A DNA stretch of 64,000 bases. Source: Bacillota bacterium (GTDB lineage Bacteria > Bacillota > Clostridia > Oscillospirales > Ruminococcaceae). The notes beneath the pieces were generated by a model. That model searched no databases and was not told the origin of the DNA. It worked only from the letters and a program-made list of their open reading frames with translations. Within the stretch, counting starts at the first letter, position 1; every line of letters starts with the position of its first letter. Position numbers and translations under genes: made by a program. Shown in pieces: positions 17,036 to 25,567 of the stretch. The DNA is taken from contig JAEYXR010000011.1 of NCBI GenBank assembly GCA_023431215.1, positions 27,749-91,748 on the forward strand, read 5' to 3'.

Positions 17036-18202
17036 ATGGGAGAAACAACCGAATTTGAAAAACTGCGCCGTAAGCGTAAGCGTAAGCGCAACATCAAACG
17101 CTTTTTTGGCCTGGTTTTGGCGATGATTTTAAGCATTGCCGGCGTAATTGCCGCAGATAAAATTTATCACTGGGACTTGGGTACCAAGCTGAGCAACGTA
17201 ATATCCGGCATGCGTCCGGGCGGAGGCTTTCCGGTCCCTATGGATGACTTGGATGTACTGAAGCTTTTGCCTATGGGCAAGGATATTGCTGTGGCAACAA
17301 GCTCCGGTACCTATATCTACAACAGCAAGGGTGCTAGGCTGGCTCTTTGGCCTAACAGCTATAACCAGCCTGTAAGCAAGGTGGGCGGCGGTAAGCTGCT
17401 GACCTTTGATTTGGGCGGTACTCATCTGCGGGTAGACAACAAGTCGGAGGAGATTTACTCCGAGGATGTAGGCGGGCGCATTTATGCTGCCGACATTGCA
17501 CAAAATGGCGGCATGGCGGTGGCTTGTGCTACACGGGGGCATTTGTCCAAGGTAACGGCTTACAACACCCGATATGCCGTTATGTATACCTGGTACACCA
17601 ATACAGGTACCGTTTATGGCCTTTCTATGTCACCCAACGGGCAGCGGTTTGCAGCGGTTAGTCTCTACTCCAAAGGGGGAAAGCTGACTACCCAGCTTCA
17701 TATTCATAACACAGCCCTCAGCGAAACCGAGGCTGAGGTGGCTGTAGTGCCCATGGAGGATGAACTGGTACTATCTCTGCAGTGGACACAGCAGGATACC
17801 ATTCAAATATTGACAGACCGCAATCTTTACCTTTTTGACCAAGAGGGACGGGAGATTACACGGGAACCTGCTCCCACAGGGCTTATCACCTGCTATAATG
17901 ACCCCGAGGGCGGCATGTATTTGGCTTATGGAGATTACCGTGAGCAGGATGGCGTTACCGTAGAGGCTTACGATGAGAAAATGAAATTGGCAGGAAGCAC
18001 ACAGGTAAACCGCAAGGTTCTCTCCATTCAGACAATAGACAGCGGCCGTGTGCTGCTGCTTACCGAAGGCAAGCTTTATTTGGCCAACGATGATCTGCGT
18101 GAAGTCAAGGAGCGCAAGGCCCAGGACCTTACCGCCGTGTGTGGCATTGGCAATGTGATTTACGGCATTACACCCGACGGCCTTACCCGGGGCAGCCTTT
18201 GA
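17036..18202 (+). CDS. DUF5711-like membrane-anchored beta-propeller-type protein
   Basis: The 388-residue protein begins with a strongly basic segment (LRRKRKRKRNIKR), then one hydrophobic helix at about residues 24-44, so it is a signal-anchored extracytoplasmic protein. The remainder has repeated short beta blocks with S-x-x-G turns, such as AVATSSGTYIYNS and GLSMSPNGQRFAAV, resembling the WD-like blades of DUF5711 proteins in Clostridia. No catalytic motif is visible. It stands between truA and a CvpA gene in one direction and is probably an envelope protein of unknown role. ATG 17036 follows GGGAGG. Confidence 0.65.
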   Translation: MGETTEFEKLRRKRKRKRNIKRFFGLVLAMILSIAGVIAADKIYHWDLGTKLSNVISGMRPGGGFPVPMDDLDVLKLLPMGKDIAVATSSGTYIYNSKGARLALWPNSYNQPVSKVGGGKLLTFDLGGTHLRVDNKSEEIYSEDVGGRIYAADIAQNGGMAVACATRGHLSKVTAYNTRYAVMYTWYTNTGTVYGLSMSPNGQRFAAVSLYSKGGKLTTQLHIHNTALSETEAEVAVVPMEDELVLSLQWTQQDTIQILTDRNLYLFDQEGREITREPAPTGLITCYNDPEGGMYLAYGDYREQDGVTVEAYDEKMKLAGSTQVNRKVLSIQTIDSGRVLLLTEGKLYLANDDLREVKERKAQDLTAVCGIGNVIYGITPDGLTRGSL

Positions 18203-18328
18203 TATGATGCAGGCTATGCTGGCATAGCAGGCGTGCAGAGGGCTATCTGCAACAATTACAGCATATAGATACAGTTGAAGCCATCATACCTTCTTTAATT
18301 ACTTCACAGTGAAAGGAGCATCGGCGCC

Positions 18329-19093
18329 ATGGAGTTGACATCATCATTGATTTTAGATATCATCCTTTTTGCCATATTGCTGGGCATTGTCTGGCGTGCG
18401 TGGCGGGCAGGCTTTGTTTCTGCCTTTATCAGTCTGGTGGGTTCACTGGCAGGATACCTTGGGGCGGCGCTTTTAAGCGGCCCCATCAGCCAGCAGTTGT
18501 ACACAGTTTTTGTACAAAAGCATGTACTTAATTATGTAACCGATAAACTGCCACAAACGGTAGGTGGCGTTCCCCTGGAGAATTTGGGTCAGGTGGCCGG
18601 GCTGGCAGGTTTTCAGGATCAGGCAATTTCTATCATCAGCCAAGCGTTGGAAAATTTGAATCTGGATCTGGCTTTTTTAACGGGAAAAGACACCGAAACT
18701 GCTGCACAAGGTATTTTTGGCAAGGTTACTCAGGAGGGTACCGGTGTGGCGCAGGCGGTTACCGAAGTGGTAGTAGGCCCGGCTGTAGAATTTGTTTTGC
18801 GTACCGTTGTATTTTTTATACTATTTTTGCTCATTATGTTTGTGGTACGACTTTTGGTAGGCCTTGGCAAGGGCTTTAACCATGTCCCGCTGGTGGGCGG
18901 CATCAACCGCCTGATGGGCCTGGGGCTGGGACTTGTCAATGCTGCTGTTGTAGGGTATCTTATTACTATGGCATTGGTGCTGGTTGTTGCTGTTTCGGGC
19001 AACAAGTGGGAACTTTTAAATTCTTCGGTACTGGAAGAAGCAAGGCTGCTTATGTGGTTTAAACACCTTGATCTCATGAGTATTTTTTCGTAA
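18329..19093 (+). CDS. CvpA-family membrane protein
   Basis: The 254-residue protein has about five hydrophobic segments. The first 60 residues match the CvpA layout (LDIILFAILLGIVWRAWRAGF, then a Gly-rich second helix). The middle has a soluble region, and the C-terminal helices contain GLGKGFNHVPLVGGINRLMGLGLGL. CvpA proteins are linked to colicin V production and envelope stress in proteobacteria; in Clostridia the role is unknown. ATG 18329 is preceded by GAAAGGAG at 9 bases. Confidence 0.8.
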   Translation: MELTSSLILDIILFAILLGIVWRAWRAGFVSAFISLVGSLAGYLGAALLSGPISQQLYTVFVQKHVLNYVTDKLPQTVGGVPLENLGQVAGLAGFQDQAISIISQALENLNLDLAFLTGKDTETAAQGIFGKVTQEGTGVAQAVTEVVVGPAVEFVLRTVVFFILFLLIMFVVRLLVGLGKGFNHVPLVGGINRLMGLGLGLVNAAVVGYLITMALVLVVAVSGNKWELLNSSVLEEARLLMWFKHLDLMSIFS

Positions 19094-19236
19094 ATGAGTA
19101 TAGCTGCCTTACAATTTGGTTATGATGCCTACAGTATGCCTAAAGGGCACATCCGCATTGATTAAAACTGTCTGGTATGGTTTTGATACATATGCCCTCG
19201 CGGAAAAGCAAGCCCGGGAGAAAGGAAAACCCCCTT

Positions 19237-19818
19237 ATGCTAAAACATATTCCCAATCTCTTATCTGTTATCAGGCTGCTCCTAATTCCTGTTTTTTGGA
19301 TCTATTATGCAGCGGCACAAACCGTAGAAGACTTTCATTTTTGCGGTTTATTGCTGGTGATTTCGGGTATAACAGACATCATGGATGGACTGATTGCAAG
19401 AAAATTTAATTTTATTACCGATTTGGGCAAGGTGTTGGACCCTGTGGCGGACAAGCTTACCCAGTTTACCGTTGCCATTGCCATCTGCCTGCGGCACCCG
19501 TGGGTATGGCCATTGGCGGCGCTGCTGGCGGTTAAGGATATTGCCATGGCCGTGGGGGGATTTTTCCTTTATAAACGGTACCGGCGCATTGACGGTTCCA
19601 GGTGGTATGGCAAATTGGCCACAGTCATCTTTTATGTGGTTATCATTTTACTGGTTTCCAACCCCGGGCTTTTGGATGCCCGCTATGTTTGGGTAGCCAT
19701 GGCGGTGGTGGGTGGTTCCATGTTGTTTGCAGGAATTATGTATGCCCGCAGCTGTGTAAGCCTGGTACGCCAAAGCCCTGTAAAGCCTCAAAGCGCACCC
19801 CGTGAGCCGGCGGCTTAG
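19237..19818 (+). CDS. CDP-alcohol phosphatidyltransferase (PgsA paralog)
   Basis: The 193-residue membrane enzyme has the same signature as PgsA: TDIMDGLIARKFN then DLGKVLDPVADK. It differs clearly from the pgsA product at 1866, for example in its basic loop KRYRRIDGSRWYGK. Such a second copy may make cardiolipin or use a different alcohol acceptor; this cannot be decided from sequence alone. ATG 19237 is chosen because AAAGGAAAA lies about 10 bases upstream and the protein then starts MLKHIPNLLSVIRL, as in the family. Upstream in-frame codons add charged residues that do not belong. Confidence 0.85.
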   Translation: MLKHIPNLLSVIRLLLIPVFWIYYAAAQTVEDFHFCGLLLVISGITDIMDGLIARKFNFITDLGKVLDPVADKLTQFTVAIAICLRHPWVWPLAALLAVKDIAMAVGGFFLYKRYRRIDGSRWYGKLATVIFYVVIILLVSNPGLLDARYVWVAMAVVGGSMLFAGIMYARSCVSLVRQSPVKPQSAPREPAA

Positions 19819-20115
19819 CAACCATTTTTTTCTAAAATTTACTAAATTTAATCACAACTTTTTTGCTGACTCATAAAAAATTCATACGGGGTTCACAAGG
19901 CGGCGTTATACTTTGTAACAACATAATACCAAGCTCTGAGCAGTGGCCCGCACCTTTGCCGGCAACCGTCTTTTGGTGGATGTAAAACCCTTTTGCAGGG
20001 CTTGCCGTAGAATGAATCAGCAATTGTTAGTATAAATTTGCACCAAAAATAAACTATGTAAAGTTCCACTTTGAGGAGGTACCGCTGGTGCGTACCGCCG
20101 GAAGGAGCATGATTG

Positions 20116-22443
20116 ATGGATATGATGTGTACAAGATGCCGCAAGCGTTTGGCTGTGGTATATATGACCCGTATGGAAAACGGAAAGACAATTAACGAGG
20201 GCTTGTGCCTAAAGTGTGCCAAGGAATTAAATCTTGGCCCTGTGGACGACCTGATGAAAAAAATGGGCATCTCCGAAGAGGATCTGGATGCCGTTAACGA
20301 GCAGATGATGGAGGCCATGGGCGGGCAGGACCCGGAAAGCCTGTTTGAACAGGGAGGAGCCATGCCCTTTCCCTTTTTGCAGAACCTGTTTGGCGGTTCC
20401 TCAGAAAATCAGCCCTCCATAGAAGATTCTGCTTTGGCAGAGGCTCAGCCGGAGAACATAGGCTTGGAAAAAGCAGGACAAAAAACCTCTGCCAACAGCC
20501 GTGGCAAAGGTGAAAAAGAAAAGAATAAAGAGTCTTACAAGTATTTGGACAACTTTTGTGAAAACCTTACCCAAAAGGCCAGAGACGGAAAAATGGATAT
20601 GATTGTGGGCCGCGATAAGGAGATTTATCGTGTAACCCAGATTTTAAACCGCCGTACCAAAAATAACCCTTGCCTCATCGGAGAGCCCGGCGTGGGCAAA
20701 ACCGCCATTGCCGAGGGCATAGCCCAAAGAATTGCCGACGGACAGGTGCCTTACAAGCTGCAGGACAAGGAAGTGTACATGCTTGACCTTACCGGCCTTG
20801 TGGCAGGTACCCAGTTCCGCGGCCAGTTTGAAAGCCGTGTCAAAGGACTTTTGGCCGATGTTAAAAAAGCAGGCAACGTCATCTTGTTTATTGACGAGGT
20901 GCATACCCTTGTTGGGGTGGGTGACAGTGAGGGCAGCATGAATGCCGCCAACATCCTAAAACCTGCCCTCAGCCGTGGAGAAATTCAGATTATTGGAGCC
21001 ACCACCTTTAACGAGTACCGTAAGAATATCGAAAAGGACGCCGCCTTGGAACGCCGTTTTCAGGCCGTTAAGGTTGAGGAGCCTACCATTGAAGATACAA
21101 TACAGGTGCTTCTTGGCATTAAAAAATATTACGAAAGTTATCATCGTGTAAAAATCAGCGACCAGCTGGTACAGCGTGCGGTGGTACTTTCCGAAAGATA
21201 TATCAACGACCGCTTTTTGCCCGATAAAGCCATAGACCTTATGGACGAGGCATGCTCCTGCGCCAACCTGGAAAGCAAGGTAATGGTGGAGTACGATACG
21301 GCATACCGTGCCAAAATGAAAGTGGACGAAAAGATTGCTCAGCTGGAAAAAGAAGATGTGATTGACTACGAAAAGATAGCAGAGGCAAAATCGGAGGCAG
21401 CCCGCCTGCAGCAGGAGGTGGAGCAGCTGGCTCCCCAAGCGCTGAACGTTTCGGTTACCGAGGAGGATCTGGCCAAGGTGATTGAGCTTTGGACAGGTAT
21501 CCCTGCCAGCAAAATCAGAGAGAGCGAAATTGGACGCGTGGCGCATCTGGAAGAAAACATGGCTAAAAAGATTATTGGGCAAACGGAGGCCATTGGCCTG
21601 GTGGGTGCCGCTGTGCGCCGTGCCAGAGTTAACATCAGCCCCCGCAAGCGTCCGGCCTCCTTCTTGTTTGTTGGCCCCACCGGCGTAGGCAAGACCGAGC
21701 TGGTCAAGGTGCTCGCTCAAGAGCTTTTTGACAACGTAGAGCCTATGATTCGTCTGGATATGTCGGAGTTTATGGAAAAGCACTCGGTAAGCCGCATTAT
21801 CGGCTCTCCTCCCGGCTACGTGGGTTATGACGAGGCCGGCCAGCTTACCGAAAAGGTACGCAGACGCCCATACTCCATTGTTCTGTTTGATGAAATTGAA
21901 AAAGCACACCCCGATGTGATGAACATTCTGCTGCAGATTTTGGACGAGGGCCGTATTACTGATGCCCAGGGCCGTAATGTAAGCTTTGAAAATACCATTA
22001 TTGTCATGACCTCCAACGCAGGCAGTGAGCGTCAGGAGAACGCCCTTGGCTTTAACAAGCAGCCTCTGGATGTGGCAAAGGATAAGGCAATGCGTTCACT
22101 TCGGGAATTTTTACGCCCCGAGTTTTTGGCACGTATCGATGAGATTGTGGTGTTCCGTCCCTTGGGTAAGGAGGATTTTGAAAAGATTGCCGCCCTTATG
22201 CTGGATGAAATCAAGCCCGTACTGTTGGAAAAAGGCGTACGCTTTGATTACACTCCGGAGGTGCTTTCTACCATTGCCCAGGAGGCCTTTGGACACAAGA
22301 GCGGTGCCAGAGATATCCGCCGCTGCATCCGCAAGTCGGTGGAAGATCCTATCTGCACCCTCCTTGCCTCCTGCATGGAGAATCCCCCGGCATTGATGCT
22401 GGCAGAAGTAAAAGAAGGCAAAATAACACTTACAACCGAGTAA
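20116..22443 (+). CDS. clpE: ClpE-type AAA+ unfoldase with N-terminal zinc finger
   Basis: The 775-residue protein begins with a four-Cys zinc finger (CTRCRKR and CLKCAKEL) in place of the double-Clp N domain, as in ClpE. It then has two AAA+ modules. D1 has Walker A GEPGVGKT near residue 195 and IDEVHTL. A short coiled middle domain ([12 protein letters not shown]) follows. D2 has Walker A GPTGVGKT near residue 520 and [10 protein letters not shown]. ClpE works with ClpP in stress-induced protein unfolding. The 300 bases upstream show no clear CtsR operator, although clpE is a CtsR target in many Firmicutes. GAAGGAG ends 8 bases before ATG 20116. Confidence 0.9.
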   Translation: MDMMCTRCRKRLAVVYMTRMENGKTINEGLCLKCAKELNLGPVDDLMKKMGISEEDLDAVNEQMMEAMGGQDPESLFEQGGAMPFPFLQNLFGGSSENQPSIEDSALAEAQPENIGLEKAGQKTSANSRGKGEKEKNKESYKYLDNFCENLTQKARDGKMDMIVGRDKEIYRVTQILNRRTKNNPCLIGEPGVGKTAIAEGIAQRIADGQVPYKLQDKEVYMLDLTGLVAGTQFRGQFESRVKGLLADVKKAGNVILFIDEVHTLVGVGDSEGSMNAANILKPALSRGEIQIIGATTFNEYRKNIEKDAALERRFQAVKVEEPTIEDTIQVLLGIKKYYESYHRVKISDQLVQRAVVLSERYINDRFLPDKAIDLMDEACSCANLESKVMVEYDTAYRAKMKVDEKIAQLEKEDVIDYEKIAEAKSEAARLQQEVEQLAPQALNVSVTEEDLAKVIELWTGIPASKIRESEIGRVAHLEENMAKKIIGQTEAIGLVGAAVRRARVNISPRKRPASFLFVGPTGVGKTELVKVLAQELFDNVEPMIRLDMSEFMEKHSVSRIIGSPPGYVGYDEAGQLTEKVRRRPYSIVLFDEIEKAHPDVMNILLQILDEGRITDAQGRNVSFENTIIVMTSNAGSERQENALGFNKQPLDVAKDKAMRSLREFLRPEFLARIDEIVVFRPLGKEDFEKIAALMLDEIKPVLLEKGVRFDYTPEVLSTIAQEAFGHKSGARDIRRCIRKSVEDPICTLLASCMENPPALMLAEVKEGKITLTTE

Positions 22444-22449
22444 AATACA

Positions 22450-22488
22450 AAAGCAGCTTTCAGGGCAACTCTGAAGGCTGCTTTTTTG
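22450..22488 (+). terminator. Terminator after clpE
   Basis: AAAGCAGC and GCTGCTTT pair with an inner TTCAG/CTGAA stem and the loop GGCAACT, followed by six T. Confidence 0.88.
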
Positions 22489-22779
22489 CATTGATGTTTT
22501 GTCAGGCACAAACAGAAAATTTAGGGTTTGATTCAAAAAAAGTAAAGTTTACTAAAGAAATAAAAATACTTACTATGAAATAAAGTATAATTCTATTTCG
22601 TACCATATATGTAATACTATTTCTTCGATTAAATTTTTGAATCGAAGCTGCCGTGCAGAGTGCGTGGGCACATCTCATGCAGAATTCTACGTGCCGATGC
22701 GCTACTAAAAGCTTAGGAAAGCTTTTGAAATGATTCCAGCTTAAAGTATGAACAGTTGGTAAAAAAATGTGTTTGGAAC
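22489..22779. other. AT-rich intergenic region with two perfect palindromes
   Basis: No gene is seen between the clpE terminator and the ABC operon promoter. The stretch is AT-rich and contains CTTCGATT (22623-22630)/AATCGAAG (22640-22647) and AAAAGCTT (22707-22714)/AAGCTTTT (22719-22726), both perfect. Neither has a T-tail like a terminator. They could be operator sites for the downstream promoter. Confidence 0.45.
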
Positions 22780-22808
22780 TTGAAGAAACTGTATTAACAT
22801 GATATAGT
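22780..22808 (+). promoter_or_regulatory. SigA-type promoter of the ABC/Ig operon
   Basis: TTGAAG (22780-22785) and TATAGT (22803-22808) are separated by exactly 17 bases. The expected transcription start near 22815 lies only about 11 bases before the ATG at 22826, so the mRNA would have a very short leader with at most an AGGA-like site. Confidence 0.75.
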
Positions 22809-22825
22809 ACAGTTAATACATAGGA

Positions 22826-23707
22826 ATGGATGATGATAGCTTGTCTGCAATAATCAGAACCGTAAACCTGCGCAAGGCGTACCGGGTCGGCACCGAAAAG
22901 GTGGTGGCGCTGGGATGCATTAACCTGGAGATTGAAAAAGGCCAGGTTTGCTGCATTTTGGGTACCTCCGGTTCGGGTAAGTCCACCCTGCTTAACCAGC
23001 TTGCAGGGCTGGAAAAGCCTACCCGCGGTGAGGTGTTTGTCAAGGGGGCAAAGATTTCAGCCTTTTCTGAGAAAAAACTTGCCCATTTTAGGCAAAAGAA
23101 CATCGGCTTTGTGTTCCAGTCCTATAATCTGCTGGCGGGCATTACCGCAGCAGAAAATGTGGCACTGCCTCTTACCTTTCGGGGGATGGGAAAGCGCAAG
23201 CGCGAAAAATTGGCGCTGGAGATGCTCAAAGAAGTTGGTTTGGCAGACCGAGCCAAGCATAAGCCCAACGAAATGTCAGGCGGCCAGCAGCAGCGCGTGG
23301 GTATTGCAAGAGCCTTTGTGGCAAAGCCCGATGTTGTGTTTGCCGATGAACCTACGGGAAACCTGGATACCAAAACAACCAAGGAAGTAATGAATTTGTT
23401 CTTAAGGTTTGCCCGGGAGCTGGGTATCACCATTGTACTGGTAACCCATGACCGCTCTTTGGCAAGGTATGCCGACCGCATTGTGACCATCGTAGACGGT
23501 GAGGTAATTTCTGACGAGGCCAACCAATCGCTGTATGAACTGGAACAGCAGGAGGAGGCAGAAGCACAAGAAAATCAGAAAGCGGAAGAGGTTGCCCACA
23601 CAGAGCCTGACGAGCATCAACCACTGCAGCAAGAACCTTTGGAAGAAGATAAGGCGCAAGGGGAAGAAACCCCGGCTCAACTCAAAGAAGCATTGGAGGA
23701 AAAGTAA
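22826..23707 (+). CDS. MacB/LolD-type ABC transporter ATPase with acidic tail
   Basis: The 293-residue ATPase has Walker A GTSGSGKST near residue 52, Q-loop FQSYNLL, signature MSGGQQQRV, Walker B VVFADEPTGNLD and an H-loop VTHDRS, matching the MacB/LolD/FtsE group. After about residue 235 it carries an unusual 60-residue tail rich in Glu and Gln (LEQQEEAEAQENQ) that is not part of the fold. The stop is directly followed by the GTG of the next gene. With the permease at 25554 it forms a complete MacB-like exporter or mechanotransmission unit. The start is ATG 22826, close to the predicted transcription start. Confidence 0.9.
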   Translation: MDDDSLSAIIRTVNLRKAYRVGTEKVVALGCINLEIEKGQVCCILGTSGSGKSTLLNQLAGLEKPTRGEVFVKGAKISAFSEKKLAHFRQKNIGFVFQSYNLLAGITAAENVALPLTFRGMGKRKREKLALEMLKEVGLADRAKHKPNEMSGGQQQRVGIARAFVAKPDVVFADEPTGNLDTKTTKEVMNLFLRFARELGITIVLVTHDRSLARYADRIVTIVDGEVISDEANQSLYELEQQEEAEAQENQKAEEVAHTEPDEHQPLQQEPLEEDKAQGEETPAQLKEALEEK

Positions 23708-25567
23708 GTGAAATCAACCAAAAGAATTACAGCCCTGGTATTGGCAGGACTGATGGTCCTGGGTACTATGGGGTACATATTCAGTGTAATGGCAAACGCA
23801 GCTGAACAAACCAGCAATAGTATTGTCTGCAAAGAGTATACAATAAGCGGCAATGCCACCACGGGTAAAATTGTTAAAGATGAGCGTGTGACTATTACCT
23901 TCCAGCTTACAGGACAAAGTTCAGCGGATATTGCAGCTTTGAATGGCTTTACAACAGCTGAATTTAATAGTAATGATAATGGTTTTACATCTAGAAATGA
24001 GACTAAATGTACACTTACAGGTACTGCTGATTCAGGAAGTGGCCGACGTACCCTTACAGTAGAAAATGTTATTTATGCTGGTGGGACAAACAAAAAGTTA
24101 TCTGTTAATTTAAGCGGGGGTACAGCAACTAAAAGAACAATTACTTTTGATATTACCGAATGCCAGGCAGATAAGCCTACAGACCCAACAGACCCCAGCG
24201 ACCCTGGTAGTGGCGATGGCGACAAGCTGCCTGCAGGTGTCATCAATCCCCGTTATTCTCTGGAGGAAGTTTACACCCAAAGCAGTAGCGGAAACAAAAC
24301 CTACTACTTTAACGTAAACGACGGAACCAACAAAGACTCCAGTATTAAAAAAGGCCGCCTTGCAACCATCCGCGCCAAGGTTACCGATGAAAACGGAACG
24401 GTGGCAGGCGTAAATGCCGCAAAGGCAAGTTTGGATATGGGCAGCTTTACAGGCGGAAGTATTACAATTGAGGGTGTTACCTCCTACGGTGACGGCGTAC
24501 AGTATTATGTTGTTTTTAAGGGTATTAAGTATTCCGGCAACGGCAATACCCTTTCTGCCATTGTCAAAAGTGATAGCTACTATGCAGAACTTGCAGCCAC
24601 TGTATCCGAATGTGTTCCCTATGTGTACGAGGATCCCAAGGATGACAATGACGTAGATACAGGGTCGCTGGCTGTAGCCACTCCCTATGTCATCATCAGC
24701 CAATACGGCTACGGCGGCAAGGAGATTACCGCAGGCGAAACCTTTACGCTTTCTTTGACCTTTTACAACACCAGTGCCAACGTGGATGTTCAAAACATGA
24801 TGGTCACCGTGGGCATGCCTGAGGATCTGATGCTTACCAACTCCTCCAATACCTTCTACATAGACAATCTGACAACCAAAAGCTCTGTGACCAAGACCAT
24901 TCAGGTCACTGCCCGGCCCAATGCAAAGGCACAGTCTCACAATCTTGACGTTTCTATGAATTATCAGTACATCGACCATCATACCAACGCACGTCGTGAT
25001 AATTCCACCGATGAAAAGATTGCCATCCCAGTTATTCAAATTGACCGCTTCCAGGTTACCGGCATTGAGGTGCAGAATGAGATAGGTGTGGGTGAAGAAG
25101 GCCTTATCACCGTTAATTTTGTCAACAAAGGCCGAAGTGACGTTTACAACATCTCTGCCGAGATTACCGGCAATATCCAGAACCCCGGTCAGCAAAAGAA
25201 CCTGGGTAACCTGACCTCCGGCTCTACCGGTACCGTAGACTTTTATGCAATTCCCACAGAGGCTGGTACTATCAGCGGTGAAGTTATTATCACCTACGAG
25301 GATACCAACATGGAAGAAAAGACCGTCAACATTCCCTACAGTGCTACCGTCATTGACTACAGCGACATGGCAGGCGGCGGTATGGGCGGCGGCAAGGATC
25401 CCATGTTCCCCGGTGGAGACATGGGCGGCATGGAGCCTGAAGAAGAGAAAAAGTCTCCCTTGCCTTGGGTTGTCGGCGGCGTAGCTGTGGCTGCAGTAGC
25501 CGTTGGAATTATTGCAAAGAAGCAGATAGATAAAAAGAGGAGTGAGGCCGCCGATGCGGATCTTTGA
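23708..25567 (+). CDS. Membrane-anchored surface protein with duplicated Ig-like and CARDB-like domains
   Basis: The 619-residue protein starts at GTG 23708, immediately after the ATPase stop. It has a signal peptide (TALVLAGLMVLGTMGYIFSV, residues about 8-28). Two related beta domains follow, each ending in a T/S-E-C segment (FDITECQ and ATVSECVPY) and joined by a PTDPTDPSDPGSG linker. Two CARDB/NEW3-like domains come next (FTLSLTFYNTSANVDVQNM and GLITVNFVNKGRSDVYNI). A Met/Gly-rich stretch, one C-terminal helix and a basic end (KKQIDKKR) close it. It occupies the place of a MacA adaptor. The first beta domain is visibly AT-richer at codon third positions than the rest. Function unknown. Confidence 0.8.
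   Translation: MKSTKRITALVLAGLMVLGTMGYIFSVMANAAEQTSNSIVCKEYTISGNATTGKIVKDERVTITFQLTGQSSADIAALNGFTTAEFNSNDNGFTSRNETKCTLTGTADSGSGRRTLTVENVIYAGGTNKKLSVNLSGGTATKRTITFDITECQADKPTDPTDPSDPGSGDGDKLPAGVINPRYSLEEVYTQSSSGNKTYYFNVNDGTNKDSSIKKGRLATIRAKVTDENGTVAGVNAAKASLDMGSFTGGSITIEGVTSYGDGVQYYVVFKGIKYSGNGNTLSAIVKSDSYYAELAATVSECVPYVYEDPKDDNDVDTGSLAVATPYVIISQYGYGGKEITAGETFTLSLTFYNTSANVDVQNMMVTVGMPEDLMLTNSSNTFYIDNLTTKSSVTKTIQVTARPNAKAQSHNLDVSMNYQYIDHHTNARRDNSTDEKIAIPVIQIDRFQVTGIEVQNEIGVGEEGLITVNFVNKGRSDVYNISAEITGNIQNPGQQKNLGNLTSGSTGTVDFYAIPTEAGTISGEVIITYEDTNMEEKTVNIPYSATVIDYSDMAGGGMGGGKDPMFPGGDMGGMEPEEEKKSPLPWVVGGVAVAAVAVGIIAKKQIDKKRSEAADADL

Noticed and set aside
19819..20112. CtsR or CIRCE operator before clpE
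   Set aside because: No GGTCAAA repeats or TTAGCACTC inverted repeat were found in the 294 upstream bases.
20956..21909. 317-codon minus-strand frame
   Set aside because: It is a shadow of clpE; the plus frame carries both Walker motifs.
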